A DNA stretch of 64,000 nucleotides from CALBTQ01 sp036725605 (GCA_036725605.1 DAIMDW010000001.1:1-64000); one strand, 5' to 3'; shown: positions 44,968 to 54,486, numbered from the stretch's first letter. Notes: generated by a model not told the origin, from the sequence alone. Translations and numbers: made by a program.

Positions 44968-46122
44968 TTATCTCCAAATCCGGACAACGCCGTTTAAGCG
45001 CAATAACTTGGCGTAATTGATCGTTCTTTCCAGAACCACTTCGGTGATTTCGCTTCCTTTTGTCAATAATAATTTTTTGTCGTTGGTCATTAGATCGGTC
45101 GCCAATATGTCGCCGACGCGGAGTTTTAGAACGTTCACTGAAATCGTGTTTCTTGTTTGTTCATCATCAAACAAGGGTTGAAAAAAGATTTGTTCGTTGA
45201 TGACAGCCTGCAACACATTTATATCATAATTGTTTTTGTTTTCATGTAACTGATCGACCGCCTGTTTATATGTTTTATTCGTGGTGCAGAATACCGCAAA
45301 ATCAGTCAATACACGTAAAATGCGTGAGCCGATAGGAATTTCCTTTTTACCTTCGACACTATTTGGAGGGCCGGAGCCGTCCACATTTTTCCGTTGATAG
45401 CGAACGATATCGGCGACCGGTTCAAGTCGTGGAATATGAGAGATCAGTTTGTATCCGATTTCAGGAACTTGTCCCACCATCTGTCTTTCCGGAGGACTCA
45501 AACTCTGTCCGGTGTAGGCTTTTTCCCGCAGTTCTTTTGGCAGGGTTACATAACCGATCTGTGAAAGCATTGCGGCCAGTTCAATTTGCCAGGTATTTTG
45601 TTCTTTGATGGCCACGGCAATGCGTCCTGCTTCTTTGCGTAACTTCATGGCAAAACCGAAAATATCCGGATCGGCCATACTGAGTACGTCGGTCAGCATT
45701 TTTACGCTTCCGCTTAAAGTTTTTTCCAACAACACCTTTTCTGCCGTGATTAATTTATGTTGTTCCAAACCATCTTTTACGGCCTGTAAAAAGTACTTTT
45801 TGGAACATGGCTTGGTTAAAAAGCGAAAGATGTTGCCCTCGTTGACTGCTTCGATTGATGTGTCAAGGTCGGCATGGCCGGTCAGCATTATCCGCACTGT
45901 GGTTGGGCTGATTGCCCGTACTTGAGACAATAATTCGATTCCATTCATTCTTGGCATTCTCATGTCGGAAACAATGACTGCAAAAGTGCTTTCAGTTTGA
46001 ATGAGTTTCAGCGCTTCTGTTCCATCTTTCGCTGTTTGAGTTCTGTGTCCAAGATCATTTACGAATTCACTGAATGTTTGTCGAATGTTAAATTCATCGT
46101 CCACGATTAGTACGTTGAACAT
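44968..46122 (-). CDS. Response regulator with degenerate HD-GYP-like output domain
   Basis: 384 residues. A normal receiver (VLIVDDEFN, VSDMRMPRMNG, TKPC) is followed by a helical region that aligns with HD-GYP domains but lacks their key residues. AAMLSQIGYVTLP stands where the HDxGK motif should be, and YQRKNVDGSGPPN where HHExxDGxGYP should be. The metal ligands His-Asp and His-His are therefore replaced, so phosphodiesterase activity is unlikely; a binding or scaffolding role is more plausible. It ends 23 bases from the intact HD-GYP gene, convergently. GGAG lies upstream of its ATG at 46122. Confidence 0.85.
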   Translation of the reverse strand: MFNVLIVDDEFNIRQTFSEFVNDLGHRTQTAKDGTEALKLIQTESTFAVIVSDMRMPRMNGIELLSQVRAISPTTVRIMLTGHADLDTSIEAVNEGNIFRFLTKPCSKKYFLQAVKDGLEQHKLITAEKVLLEKTLSGSVKMLTDVLSMADPDIFGFAMKLRKEAGRIAVAIKEQNTWQIELAAMLSQIGYVTLPKELREKAYTGQSLSPPERQMVGQVPEIGYKLISHIPRLEPVADIVRYQRKNVDGSGPPNSVEGKKEIPIGSRILRVLTDFAVFCTTNKTYKQAVDQLHENKNNYDINVLQAVINEQIFFQPLFDDEQTRNTISVNVLKLRVGDILATDLMTNDKKLLLTKGSEITEVVLERTINYAKLLRLNGVVRIWR

Positions 46123-46312
46123 TTTTTCTCACTCCTCAGTTGGAATAATTTTTCAGTTTAAAATGTAGCAAATACCCACAATGAATAAAATAATCATAAC
46201 CCTTATGTTAGGATTATGCCTCTCGGATAGGAAAAAGAAAAGAGCACCAATTTTATAAACATGGGAAAGATTGTTAAGCGGTTGCGTGTGCGCCGTTGAC
46301 GATTTCAAGCGA

Positions 46313-46927
46313 TCACAATTGAGAACCGCGCACGCAGCGCGCAGAGTAGTCGCTGCTCATGAAGCCGCTGGTAACCGCGGCGAACTTGTAACTGACCAAC
46401 CACGCGAACTCTTCCTCATCCGAGATTTCCGTGGCCGACCAATAGACGTAATAATCGCCGTCGAGGTCGTCCGGTAAGTAATAACCGTCCAGCGCGGGGC
46501 CTTCGTTTTCTTTACACCCGGCGCAATCCAGGTTGCGACAGCCATATTCCGTGCAACCGGGATCCGTCACCTCGCAGGAACCGCCTGTTTCGGTGGCCGC
46601 ACAGCCGACTATCAGGCTACGCAGTTCGTCGATCGTCGGCATGCGCCAATCGTCATAGCCTCCGCAACTGAGTTCAAAACAATATTCGATGGCATCGTTC
46701 CAAGTGCCAAAGAACTCTTCGCCGTTTTCCCACATCAGGCCGGAGGAAGAATCGGTCCATGTGTTACAGCCTGCGGCGCTGTCATTATCGTCATTGTCGT
46801 CGTCATCGTCGCCGGAATCGTCATCATTGTCGCCCGAGTCATCATCATCGTCCGGAGGGCAGGCTACAAACACCAATAAGCTGAGACCCAGCAGTCCAAA
46901 AAGGATCAAGGTAAGAAGTCGTTTCAT
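46313..46927 (-). CDS. DUF1566 lipoprotein with Asp-rich linker
   Basis: 204 residues. The lipobox FVAC gives Cys23, directly followed by an acidic linker of Asp runs to about residue 50. The remaining part is a DUF1566 (Lcl C-terminal-like) domain: SSGLMWEN, WNDAIEYC, YDDWRMPTIDELRSLI, YWSAT and ARCVRG. Eight or more cysteines suggest disulfides. Such domains are found in adhesins and in cell-surface proteins of many delta-type bacteria. GGGAGG lies upstream of the start. Confidence 0.85.
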   Translation of the reverse strand: MKRLLTLILFGLLGLSLLVFVACPPDDDDDSGDNDDDSGDDDDDNDDNDSAAGCNTWTDSSSGLMWENGEEFFGTWNDAIEYCFELSCGGYDDWRMPTIDELRSLIVGCAATETGGSCEVTDPGCTEYGCRNLDCAGCKENEGPALDGYYLPDDLDGDYYVYWSATEISDEEEFAWLVSYKFAAVTSGFMSSDYSARCVRGSQL

Positions 46928-47138
46928 CTTTCCCTCCCAGGTGATGAGAATCGGTCGGTAGTTTTAATTTCAAACTCGGAAACCGGCACTTCAGGCGATG
47001 CTCTCAATAACTCTTTTTCAGCATATCGATGTTAATAATTGTACTATTTCCGCCATTAAAAAAAATGGTTTTTCGCGACGCTTTCATTAGACGAAATTTC
47101 CGGTGCGTAGGCTTTGCGCTACGCCGGGATGTTAACAT

Positions 47139-47579
47139 CTAAGAGAGGCTTTCTTTCTCGATCTGCAACTTGCCGGACATCCCTCGAATATGCTCTTCAC
47201 CCGATATGGCGTTTCCCAATTCATACAGCCCCGGAGCCGGTTTGAATCCTTTGTAGAACATCACCACGTCTCCCCAGGGGGCATAGTAGGCAAGCGTTCC
47301 CGCATCGACGTTCTTGGCCAACGGGGTATCGGCGGTATTCAATTTCCTCGGTGGGTAGAAGATTTTTTCGTTATCGCCGTAATCCTCCACGGTGATTTCC
47401 AGGGGCAACTGGGCGACCAAATCCTTCGCTGCCGGACTATTGTTGAGTTGAAAAACCGTGGTATTGCCGTTGGCCTTTACGCTTATTTTCATGGTCGTTT
47501 GGTCCTCCGAAGCATTTGAGTGAACGATGAGCGCGCAAATTACAAGTCCGGCAACGAAGAGTGGTAAAATGCGCTTCAC
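47139..47579 (-). CDS. Secreted cyclophilin-like fold protein
   Basis: 146 residues from GTG 47579, with a perfect AAGGAGG five bases upstream; the longer frame to 47642 has no such site. A signal peptide (LFVAGLVICALIV...NA-S) precedes a compact beta domain, with LPLEITVEDYGDNEKIFY and GTLAYYAPWGDVVMFYKG typical of the cyclophilin-like-2 family. No peptidyl-prolyl isomerase activity can be assumed. It is the last gene of the operon that begins with the alpha/beta hydrolase. Confidence 0.82.
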   Translation of the reverse strand: MKRILPLFVAGLVICALIVHSNASEDQTTMKISVKANGNTTVFQLNNSPAAKDLVAQLPLEITVEDYGDNEKIFYPPRKLNTADTPLAKNVDAGTLAYYAPWGDVVMFYKGFKPAPGLYELGNAISGEEHIRGMSGKLQIEKESLS

Positions 47580-47666
47580 AGTTGCCTCCTTATAACGTCT
47601 TACCTCAATTGGCCCACTATTTCTTCCGTTACGGTTCGCCATTGGTCTTTTCCGGCCGCTTTGCGC

Positions 47667-48413
47667 CTATACGACCTGCTTGGTCGGGCGAATGATGATC
47701 TCGCTGACCGCGACCGTATCCGGTGTTCCCACCGCATACGCGACCGCTTCGGCGATGTCGTCGGCGGTCAGTCCCACCCCCGGGATTTCCGACGCGGTCT
47801 TGAGGGATTCACCGAACTTCTTGTCGCTGATCGTTTTGTAAAGTTCCGTGTTCACCAGTCCCGGAGAGATGATGGTCGAGCGGATGTTGCTTTCCCGTTC
47901 TTCCTGGCGAAGCCCTTCCATGATCGCGCGAACGGCGAACTTCGTGCCGCAGTATACGGCCGAGCCGGGATATACGACATGCCCGGCGACGGAGTCGGTG
48001 GCAATGATGTGGCCGGACATCTGCTTTTTCATGGTGGGCAGAACGGCGGCGATGCCGTTGAGGACGCCCATGATGTTGATGTCGAGCATCAGCTTCCACT
48101 CGTCGCGATGGATTTCGCTCAAATTCGCCGTGGGCATGACGCCGGCGTTGTTGAAGATGGCGTCGATGCGGCCGTACTTGTCCAAAGCCAACTGCGCGAG
48201 GGCTTCCATGTCTTCGGGTTTGGTCACGTCCGTGACGCGGTAGACGATATCCGCGTCGGGCAGAGATTCGGCCAACTGCTTTAGCCGTTCTTCGCGGCGT
48301 GCGCCGATGATGAGTTTGGCCCCATCGTTGGCCAAACGACGAGTCGTCGCCTCACCGATGCCGCTGCTGGCGCCGGCGATAATCACGACCTTGTTCTTGA
48401 TTGAGTTGCTCAT
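47667..48413 (-). CDS. Short-chain dehydrogenase/reductase
   Basis: 248 residues. The Rossmann motif AGASSGIG, the NNAG motif (FNNAGVMP), the catalytic Ser in ATDSVAG and YCGTK (YxxxK) are all in place. GARREER after strand 2 suggests NADP(H) preference. The ribosome-binding site is AGGAGG. It belongs to the hydrolase-cupin-SDR-cyclophilin operon that is divergent from the AraC regulator; the substrate is unknown. Confidence 0.93.
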   Translation of the reverse strand: MSNSIKNKVVIIAGASSGIGEATTRRLANDGAKLIIGARREERLKQLAESLPDADIVYRVTDVTKPEDMEALAQLALDKYGRIDAIFNNAGVMPTANLSEIHRDEWKLMLDINIMGVLNGIAAVLPTMKKQMSGHIIATDSVAGHVVYPGSAVYCGTKFAVRAIMEGLRQEERESNIRSTIISPGLVNTELYKTISDKKFGESLKTASEIPGVGLTADDIAEAVAYAVGTPDTVAVSEIIIRPTKQVV

Positions 48414-48437
48414 TGTTTCCTCCTACTTACCAAAGTA

Positions 48438-48926
48438 TCACTTTGCAGTCGCTTCGCCGTACTCTTCGTCGGTGACAGGGCCGAACCACTGGGCCGGGCC
48501 TAAATGCACGTTGGTGCTCATGCCGAGATGAACGAACTCGCTTTGCGGCGCCGCGCCATGCCAATGGACAACATCGGGGGGAATGGCGACGACATCACCC
48601 GGCTTCAACAGTTGCGCCGGCTTTCCTTTTTCCTGGTAATACCCTGTCCCGCTGGTGACGAGCAGAATTTGCCCGCCCGGATGAGAATGCCAGAAAGTCC
48701 GTGCCGCAGGTTCAAAGCGCACGTCGTACACTTGAGTGTCAAACACGCCTTGTTCATCGGTGTGAAGCATATTCACCCAGGTGGTGTTGGTGAAAATCTC
48801 TTTGGGACCCTGCATCCCTTTGGGGAAAACTGAACTGTCGGTCATGGTGTTCACTCCTTGGTTACATGAAATGATTGCCAATGATGCAAGTAGGAAACTT
48901 GCGATGATGAGGATTCCTTTCTTCAT
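48438..48926 (-). CDS. Cupin-domain lipoprotein
   Basis: 162 residues. The lipobox IISC gives Cys21. The cupin motif 1 is seen as HSHPGGQILLVTSGTG and motif 2 as PPDVVHWHGA, giving three or four His metal ligands. Related cupins accompany carboxymuconolactone-decarboxylase or SDR genes. The gene ends 24 bases ahead of the SDR start, and AAGGAGG lies upstream of its own ATG. Confidence 0.88.
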   Translation of the reverse strand: MKKGILIIASFLLASLAIISCNQGVNTMTDSSVFPKGMQGPKEIFTNTTWVNMLHTDEQGVFDTQVYDVRFEPAARTFWHSHPGGQILLVTSGTGYYQEKGKPAQLLKPGDVVAIPPDVVHWHGAAPQSEFVHLGMSTNVHLGPAQWFGPVTDEEYGEATAK

Positions 48927-48941
48927 GTTTTTTCCCTCCTT

Positions 48942-50000
48942 TTATTTCAGATGCTCTTTGAAGAAGGATTCGAGTTTGTCAAAAGGAATCATGTCGGTCC
49001 TGTCGTACAGATCGATGTGTCTCGCCCCCGGGACAATGTAAAGCTCCTTCGGCTCGGCCGCCAATTTGTATGCATCTTCCGTGAAATAGCGGGAATGGGC
49101 ATTTTCGCCGATGATGAACAGAATCGGTCGCGGTGAAATGGTTTCGATGTGATGCAGCAGAGGGAAGTTCATGAACGACATGTCGCTGGTGATGGTGAAG
49201 GCCGCGATCGATCGCGGATGAAAGCCCCGTTTCATCGCGTAATATTCGAAGAACTCACTGGTTATCGGGTCCAGCCCCTCGGGAATGGCTTCGGCCGGTT
49301 TGTTGGGGAACGACGGCGTCAATTTCGGGACACCGGCATCGACATCTTTCCAACGTTGCTCGGCCAGGTTGTTCAGGTGCTCGTTATGCTGCTCCGGCGT
49401 CATGCTGTCCATCCAACCCTGCGCCTTTACCCGGCTCATGTCGTACATGCTGACTGTGGCGACGGCTTTGATGCGGTGGTCCACCTGAGCGGCAGTCAGG
49501 GAAAATGCGCCACTGCCGCAGATGCCGATGACGCCGATGCGATTTCTGTCCACAAAGGGGCGCGTTCCCAAAAAGTCCACTCCGGCGCTGAAATCTTCAA
49601 CGAAGATATCCGGAGACGAAACGCGTCTGGGTTCGCCGCCGCTCTCACCGTTGTAGGATTCGTCAAAGGCAATGGTCACAAAGCCGCGCTCCGCCATCGT
49701 CTGTGCGTAGATGCCCGCTCCCTGTTCCTTGACGCCGCCGTAGGGCGTGCCCACAACGATGGCCGGATATTTTTGGGACTTATCGATGTCCTTGGGCAGG
49801 TACATATCCGCGGCCACGGTGATGCCGTACCTGGTTTTATAGGTCACCTTCTCGTAAATCACTTTGTCGCTTTTCGGGAAAGTCTTATCCCATACCGGGT
49901 CGTCATCCGCGAAGGCCGTGCCGACCACGGCAAAAAGCCCGCCCAGGGCGACCAATGCGAGAATCCGGAAAACGCCGGTGAAAATTGATGTTCCGTTCAT
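48942..50000 (-). CDS. Exported alpha/beta hydrolase
   Basis: 352 residues with a signal peptide (ending TAFA-D). The nucleophile elbow is GICGSGAFS (G-x-C-G-S-G, with Cys or Ser as nucleophile), with VVGTPYGG before it and PGARHIDLY carrying the late His. It matches the family of DLH/xylan-esterase-like hydrolases often found beside an AraC regulator. The Cys-in-elbow arrangement resembles dienelactone hydrolases. AAGGAG precedes the ATG at 50000. It is the first gene of the four-gene minus-strand operon. Confidence 0.88.
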   Translation of the reverse strand: MNGTSIFTGVFRILALVALGGLFAVVGTAFADDDPVWDKTFPKSDKVIYEKVTYKTRYGITVAADMYLPKDIDKSQKYPAIVVGTPYGGVKEQGAGIYAQTMAERGFVTIAFDESYNGESGGEPRRVSSPDIFVEDFSAGVDFLGTRPFVDRNRIGVIGICGSGAFSLTAAQVDHRIKAVATVSMYDMSRVKAQGWMDSMTPEQHNEHLNNLAEQRWKDVDAGVPKLTPSFPNKPAEAIPEGLDPITSEFFEYYAMKRGFHPRSIAAFTITSDMSFMNFPLLHHIETISPRPILFIIGENAHSRYFTEDAYKLAAEPKELYIVPGARHIDLYDRTDMIPFDKLESFFKEHLK

Positions 50001-50224
50001 GTTGAACTCCTTGTTTTCAAGTCAAAGGCTCGTATCCGCTCACGAGTAAACTATAAGACCGATGCCCCGAAACCTGGTAGAATGATCCTTTGGCATTCTT
50101 GCCTAATTCTCCAAAAATTTGAAAAAACCTTGCCTTTTGATTTGTGAGCGTGATATTTTTAAACAAGAAAGGGTATTGGTAGCCCTTGAAAAACAAAGGA
50201 TTTTCGCTCGAAGGAGAATGGAAA

Positions 50225-51121
50225 ATGGCTACATCGCTGGAATTTTTGAGAAAAAGCATTGCCCGATGGACCGAGGGCGGCGAAAAACCTGAAACCGCCA
50301 TTCCGGGCTTGGGTTTATTTGAAAGTCATAAGCCGACCGAAATGGTAAGCGGTATGTACGTACCGAGTATCTGCCTGGTTGCGCAGGGGGCAAAGCGGGT
50401 GTCATTAGGAAAAGACACCTTTGTTTACAATACGCGAAACTACCTTTTGACTTCTGTCCATTTACCGACAGTCTGGCAAATTGCGGAAGCGAGTGAGGAA
50501 AAACCTTATCTCGGCCTCGTGCTGACGTTGGACCTCCATGAAGTCTCGCAAATGATGGTGGACAGTAAGTTGCCGGCGCCGCAAACGAAGCAATCGAGCC
50601 TTGGCATGACCATAGGAGTAGTTACCGGGCCGTTGCTCGATGCATTCCATCGACTGGTCGCTCTGCTTGATGACGAAAAGGACATCCCGATTCTGGCGCC
50701 GACGATCCGGAGGGAGATTACCTACCGGCTGCTTACCGGCGACCAGGGTGCGCGGCTGCGTCAAATCGCCGTGATGGGAAGCCAGAGTCAGCAGATCGCC
50801 CAGGCAATCACGTGGATGAAGAGCAACTTCCAAAAACCGCTCCGGATGGACGACATTGCCAGGCAGGCCAACATGAGCAAATCAACGTTTCATTCCCATT
50901 TTCGCTCAATGACCGCCATGAGCCCATTGCAGTATCAAAAAAACCTTCGCCTGCAGGAAGCCCGGCGGTTGATGCTCACTGAAGACAAGGACGCTGCCAC
51001 GGCCGCCTTCGAGGTAGGGTACGAAAGCCCCTCTCAATTCAGCCGGGAATACAGCCGCCTGTTCGGCGCGCCTCCACTGAAAGATATTAAAAACTTGCGC
51101 GAAATGGCTAAGGCCGGTTGA
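50225..51121 (+). CDS. AraC-family transcriptional regulator
   Basis: 298 residues from the ATG at 50225 (AAGGAG upstream; the longer frame to a TTG at 50186 is less likely). The N-terminal AraC_N-type region includes GMYVPSICLVAQGAKRV. The C-terminal helix-turn-helix pair is MDDIARQANMSKSTFHSHFR and AAFEVGYESPSQFSREYSRLF. It is divergent from the alpha/beta hydrolase-cupin-SDR-cyclophilin genes and most likely regulates them from the 224-bp gap between them. Confidence 0.93.
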   Translation: MATSLEFLRKSIARWTEGGEKPETAIPGLGLFESHKPTEMVSGMYVPSICLVAQGAKRVSLGKDTFVYNTRNYLLTSVHLPTVWQIAEASEEKPYLGLVLTLDLHEVSQMMVDSKLPAPQTKQSSLGMTIGVVTGPLLDAFHRLVALLDDEKDIPILAPTIRREITYRLLTGDQGARLRQIAVMGSQSQQIAQAITWMKSNFQKPLRMDDIARQANMSKSTFHSHFRSMTAMSPLQYQKNLRLQEARRLMLTEDKDAATAAFEVGYESPSQFSREYSRLFGAPPLKDIKNLREMAKAG

Positions 51122-51221
51122 ATTTTTCGTTTTGATCTTGAAGGATATTAAAATTACGAGTTATTATCCATCTGATTATAGGCCGTTGTATTTTTCAGGT
51201 GTCGTTTGATGGGAGGATGCC

Positions 51222-52427
51222 ATGAAAGCCGGGCCGTTGTTTATTTTCATATTAATTATTTGCGCGTTGTTTTTGGGCTCCTGCGGCAGCGATGACGAAA
51301 ACGATGAAGCCGATGACGACGATGGCGCGCCGGCCGATGACGACGCCACACCGGACGGCATCGATGACGATGACGACGATGATTCCGTTGATGATGACGA
51401 TGACGTTCCCTCGTTGGATGATTTGATCGACCAGCTCGATTTTCTGCAGTACATGGACATCGAGCCGGTTCGCGAAGTGCCCAGCCACAACGGCTACACG
51501 AAGTATTATTTCGACAAAGCGGATGTCAAAAGCTTCAACGGCCGGCAGGTGCACGTGGCCGTCTCGCCGGGAACGTCGAACAACCTGATGATCTTTTTGG
51601 AAGGCGGCGGCGCGGCCTGGCCCGAAGGCGGTTACTGCTTCCAGGTCGATTCCGTCTTCAACATCGGCATCAAAACCCGCGACGAAGCCAACCCGGTGCG
51701 CGACTGGAATTTCGTCTATGTACCTTACCGTGATTGCAGCCTGCATTGCGGGGACAACGAAATCGAATACAACGGGAAAATGCGCTATCACCACGGCCTG
51801 CGCCATCTGGCCGCTTCGGTGGCGCTGGCGAAAAAGATGTTCCCCAATCCCGAAAAGGTGCTCGTCGCCGGTTCCAGCGCCGGTGGATACGGCACCCTGT
51901 ACGGTTGGCTCGTGGTCAAATCCCAATACATGGACACGGACACCTATGTCTTCAACGATTCGGGGACCGGCTTCTGGGATCCGTACGACCTCGAGACGTT
52001 CGAGAATATCAAAGAGGCTTGGAACCTGACGATCCCCGCAGAATGCACGCTGTGCACCGACACGTCGTTGACCTACATCTACGACTCGTACATGCGTGCC
52101 GATCCCCAGGTTCGCATCGGCATGTTCACTTCCTATTACGATGCGCTGATCACCCGCGTGTTCATCGGGATGGATCCGCAGGTGTTCCGCTCCGAATTGT
52201 TTACCATCACCGACGAACTAAAGCGGCTTCATCCGGATCGCTTCAACCGCTTTTTCATCGATGGAACCACCCATACCAGCTACGAGCTGGAATGGTGCGA
52301 TCACTGGCCCGGGCACGATTTCTTCCTGGAAGAGGGGCCGGATTATCAAATCGGCGGCACCTCGTTGTTCGCCTGGCTGGGCCAGATCGTGAATGAAGAT
52401 CCGCTGTGGGCGGATTTGCTGGAGTAA
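51222..52427 (+). CDS. Pectin-acetylesterase-like lipoprotein with Asp-rich linker
   Basis: 401 residues. Signal peptide with lipobox LGSC (Cys21), followed by an acidic linker (~24-70) made of Asp, Ala and Pro. The catalytic domain has FLEGGGAAW, YVPYRDCSLH, the nucleophile VAGSSAGGYG (GxSxGG) and a late DGTTHTSYE carrying the His, the order seen in pectin acetylesterase and Notum-type carboxylesterases. It probably deacylates a polysaccharide or lipidated substrate outside the cell. It converges with the trypsin-like gene. Confidence 0.87.
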   Translation: MKAGPLFIFILIICALFLGSCGSDDENDEADDDDGAPADDDATPDGIDDDDDDDSVDDDDDVPSLDDLIDQLDFLQYMDIEPVREVPSHNGYTKYYFDKADVKSFNGRQVHVAVSPGTSNNLMIFLEGGGAAWPEGGYCFQVDSVFNIGIKTRDEANPVRDWNFVYVPYRDCSLHCGDNEIEYNGKMRYHHGLRHLAASVALAKKMFPNPEKVLVAGSSAGGYGTLYGWLVVKSQYMDTDTYVFNDSGTGFWDPYDLETFENIKEAWNLTIPAECTLCTDTSLTYIYDSYMRADPQVRIGMFTSYYDALITRVFIGMDPQVFRSELFTITDELKRLHPDRFNRFFIDGTTHTSYELEWCDHWPGHDFFLEEGPDYQIGGTSLFAWLGQIVNEDPLWADLLE

Positions 52428-52459
52428 CGAAGACTCCGCCGGTCGACATCCAAGGCCAC

Positions 52460-54235
52460 TTATTGGTGGCGGCGTCGGACCAATACCAAACCCATACAAA
52501 TCAGGCTCAACATCGCCACGTATTGCACCGCGGTGTCTTTGTCGCCGCAGATTCCGCCGCTGTCTTCGGTATAATTCTGATCGACGCGATTGATGACGAC
52601 ATTCAAGTAGGTGCGACTCTCGGGTTCGAGATCCGCATAGTCAGGTTCAACGCTTCCCGACCAATCATACGGCACCCCAAGTGTATATTCGCCGTAAAGA
52701 TTTGTTGTGGCGCCGAAAGGACCCGGAACCGCTTGCACATTAACCCCTGGGATGCCAATACCGTCTTCATCGAGGATTACCCCGGAAATCGAGCGGAGTT
52801 CGTCGGTCACTTCGAGGAGCACATCGGAAATGGTCTTTTGATCGTTATTGACCAATAGGTCCCCATAGGCTGAATCGATTTTCACTTTGGCCCTTACATA
52901 ATATTTGCCGATTTCCACCGATTCGGGAATGGGCAGTTGCAGGACTTCCTGTCTCCATTCGTAAGGCTCGATGTCCTCGATTGGAAGTTCCAATTGCAGG
53001 TAGTGGATATGCGGAGTCGTCGAGTCTGATTTCAGAGTTATCGTCAGCTTGGGATTGAGAGCGACCGTATCGCCGTAGTTATTGACGTTGACCTTGACCG
53101 TTATTGTGGAATAGCCGGCCGAAACCTTGGTCGGCGAATACGTGCTGGCCGGAGCTGAAGCGATCGCAACATCGGGACGAGCGGGCGGTACAGGGTCCAG
53201 ATGCATGACATGGGCTACAAAATTGAAGGCGGCATCGTTGAGGTAGCTCATTCGGGTATATGAATAGCTCATGGTGCCGCCCGAGATTGTGGCCATCACG
53301 TAGCGATCACCTTGCAGGCCTTCCTGCACCCAAATCGGCCCACCGCTGTGCCCTTCCTCGGAATCCAGGCAATCATGAAATTCGCCGATGCCGGCCAGCA
53401 CCCCTCCGCTTGCCCAATTGTAGGTGAGGTATCGTCCGGGATAACCCGTATGATGCACGTTGAGGTCCGGGAGGTCTTCTTCCGGATAATATTTCACTGC
53501 CAGATGACCGACGTATTGCCCTACCGATCGGTTGAGGGTCACCACGGCGATATCGTATGAGGCATCGCCGGGATAGGTTTGCCAACCCCGGGGAATCCGA
53601 ATGATTGTCGCCGAGGTTGACCCCAGGTAGTCCACATAATCGTTGTCCCCATGTGACATAGTTAAATATGTCGCCCATGTATTGTTTTTGTACACACAGT
53701 GGGCGCCCGTCAGTACATGAAATTTGTCGATCAGAACGCCCGTGCACGCACCATACGGCCCGCCGATCCTAACCGTTGCTCGCCACGGGTAATCGGTCGA
53801 ATTGTCAATGATGATACGGTCGTCTCGAACGCCCATCCAAGGATCGGCGTCGATGGCCGGAGGATTGGCGTAACCGTCGTCCAAATCGCCGTGTTGGGGA
53901 GTCCCAGCCGGATTCGAATGAGAGTCGGTGATCGTAAAGGGGCCCGTCTGTGTTTGCATGTCCCAAACCATCATTCTGTACTCGCTGGGATAGGGTGGAC
54001 CATCCGTATAATATTCCTGTGTTTGAGTAACTGCACCGATGAATAATCCTTCTTCTCCTCCGGATAAGGCGGTGTCCTTTTTGGAAGGATCGGGCTCGTA
54101 GCCGGTGCAGTCAACGTAATCGACCTCATCGGCAATCGCCGGCGTTGTCCCGGCAAAGCAAGCCAAAGTCAACAATAAGGACAGCACAATGACACGGGTG
54201 CGGACCATCCGTTTGGGGAGGCTTGTGTTAACCAT
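52460..54235 (-). CDS. Secreted trypsin-like serine protease with C-terminal membrane anchor
   Basis: 591 residues. A signal peptide ends PAIA-D. The catalytic triad is complete: His in LTGAHCV, Asp in SYDIAVVTLN and Ser in EEGHSGGPI. Two beta modules follow, an Ig/CARDB-like one (~355-480) and a carboxypeptidase-regulatory-like one (ISGVILDEDGIGIPGV). The end, ICGDKDTAVQYVAML... then a hydrophobic helix and VRRRHQ, resembles a Cys/TM/Arg-type sorting tail such as MYXO-CTERM, so the protein is probably anchored or processed at the surface. GGAGTAGGAA precedes the ATG at 54235. Confidence 0.9.
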   Translation of the reverse strand: MVNTSLPKRMVRTRVIVLSLLLTLACFAGTTPAIADEVDYVDCTGYEPDPSKKDTALSGGEEGLFIGAVTQTQEYYTDGPPYPSEYRMMVWDMQTQTGPFTITDSHSNPAGTPQHGDLDDGYANPPAIDADPWMGVRDDRIIIDNSTDYPWRATVRIGGPYGACTGVLIDKFHVLTGAHCVYKNNTWATYLTMSHGDNDYVDYLGSTSATIIRIPRGWQTYPGDASYDIAVVTLNRSVGQYVGHLAVKYYPEEDLPDLNVHHTGYPGRYLTYNWASGGVLAGIGEFHDCLDSEEGHSGGPIWVQEGLQGDRYVMATISGGTMSYSYTRMSYLNDAAFNFVAHVMHLDPVPPARPDVAIASAPASTYSPTKVSAGYSTITVKVNVNNYGDTVALNPKLTITLKSDSTTPHIHYLQLELPIEDIEPYEWRQEVLQLPIPESVEIGKYYVRAKVKIDSAYGDLLVNNDQKTISDVLLEVTDELRSISGVILDEDGIGIPGVNVQAVPGPFGATTNLYGEYTLGVPYDWSGSVEPDYADLEPESRTYLNVVINRVDQNYTEDSGGICGDKDTAVQYVAMLSLICMGLVLVRRRHQ

Positions 54236-54454
54236 TTCCTACTCCTTTTCAAAGAAAGTGGTTGACGGTTGGCCTGCTATTAGATTGGTGGTAATTCACT
54301 CGATGGACAGCACTACATGCTTTGTATCACAAAGAAGAAGTCAGTGACGAACGTTTTTCGCTAATAAGATATTGATTCTAAAATGATATGCTATGGATGA
54401 AAGATGGTTATTGGTGTGATCTGTGGAAGTACCGTTGAAATTACGACACTATTA

Positions 54455-54486
54455 AACCAAAACGCCCTCGGCCGTCACCGAGAGCG
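54455..54486 (-). terminator. Rho-independent terminator of the pseudopilin gene
   Basis: On the minus strand a 9-bp stem, CGCTCTCGG/CCGAGGGCG (54486-54478 with 54471-54463, one G-T), and a six-base loop are followed by TTTT, then GG and TTT. It lies 21 bases past the pilin stop. Confidence 0.7.

Noticed and set aside
47100..47130. Hairpin after the cyclophilin-like gene as a terminator
   Set aside because: The stem (GCGTAG/CTACGC plus CCGG) is good, but no T-run follows on the minus strand.
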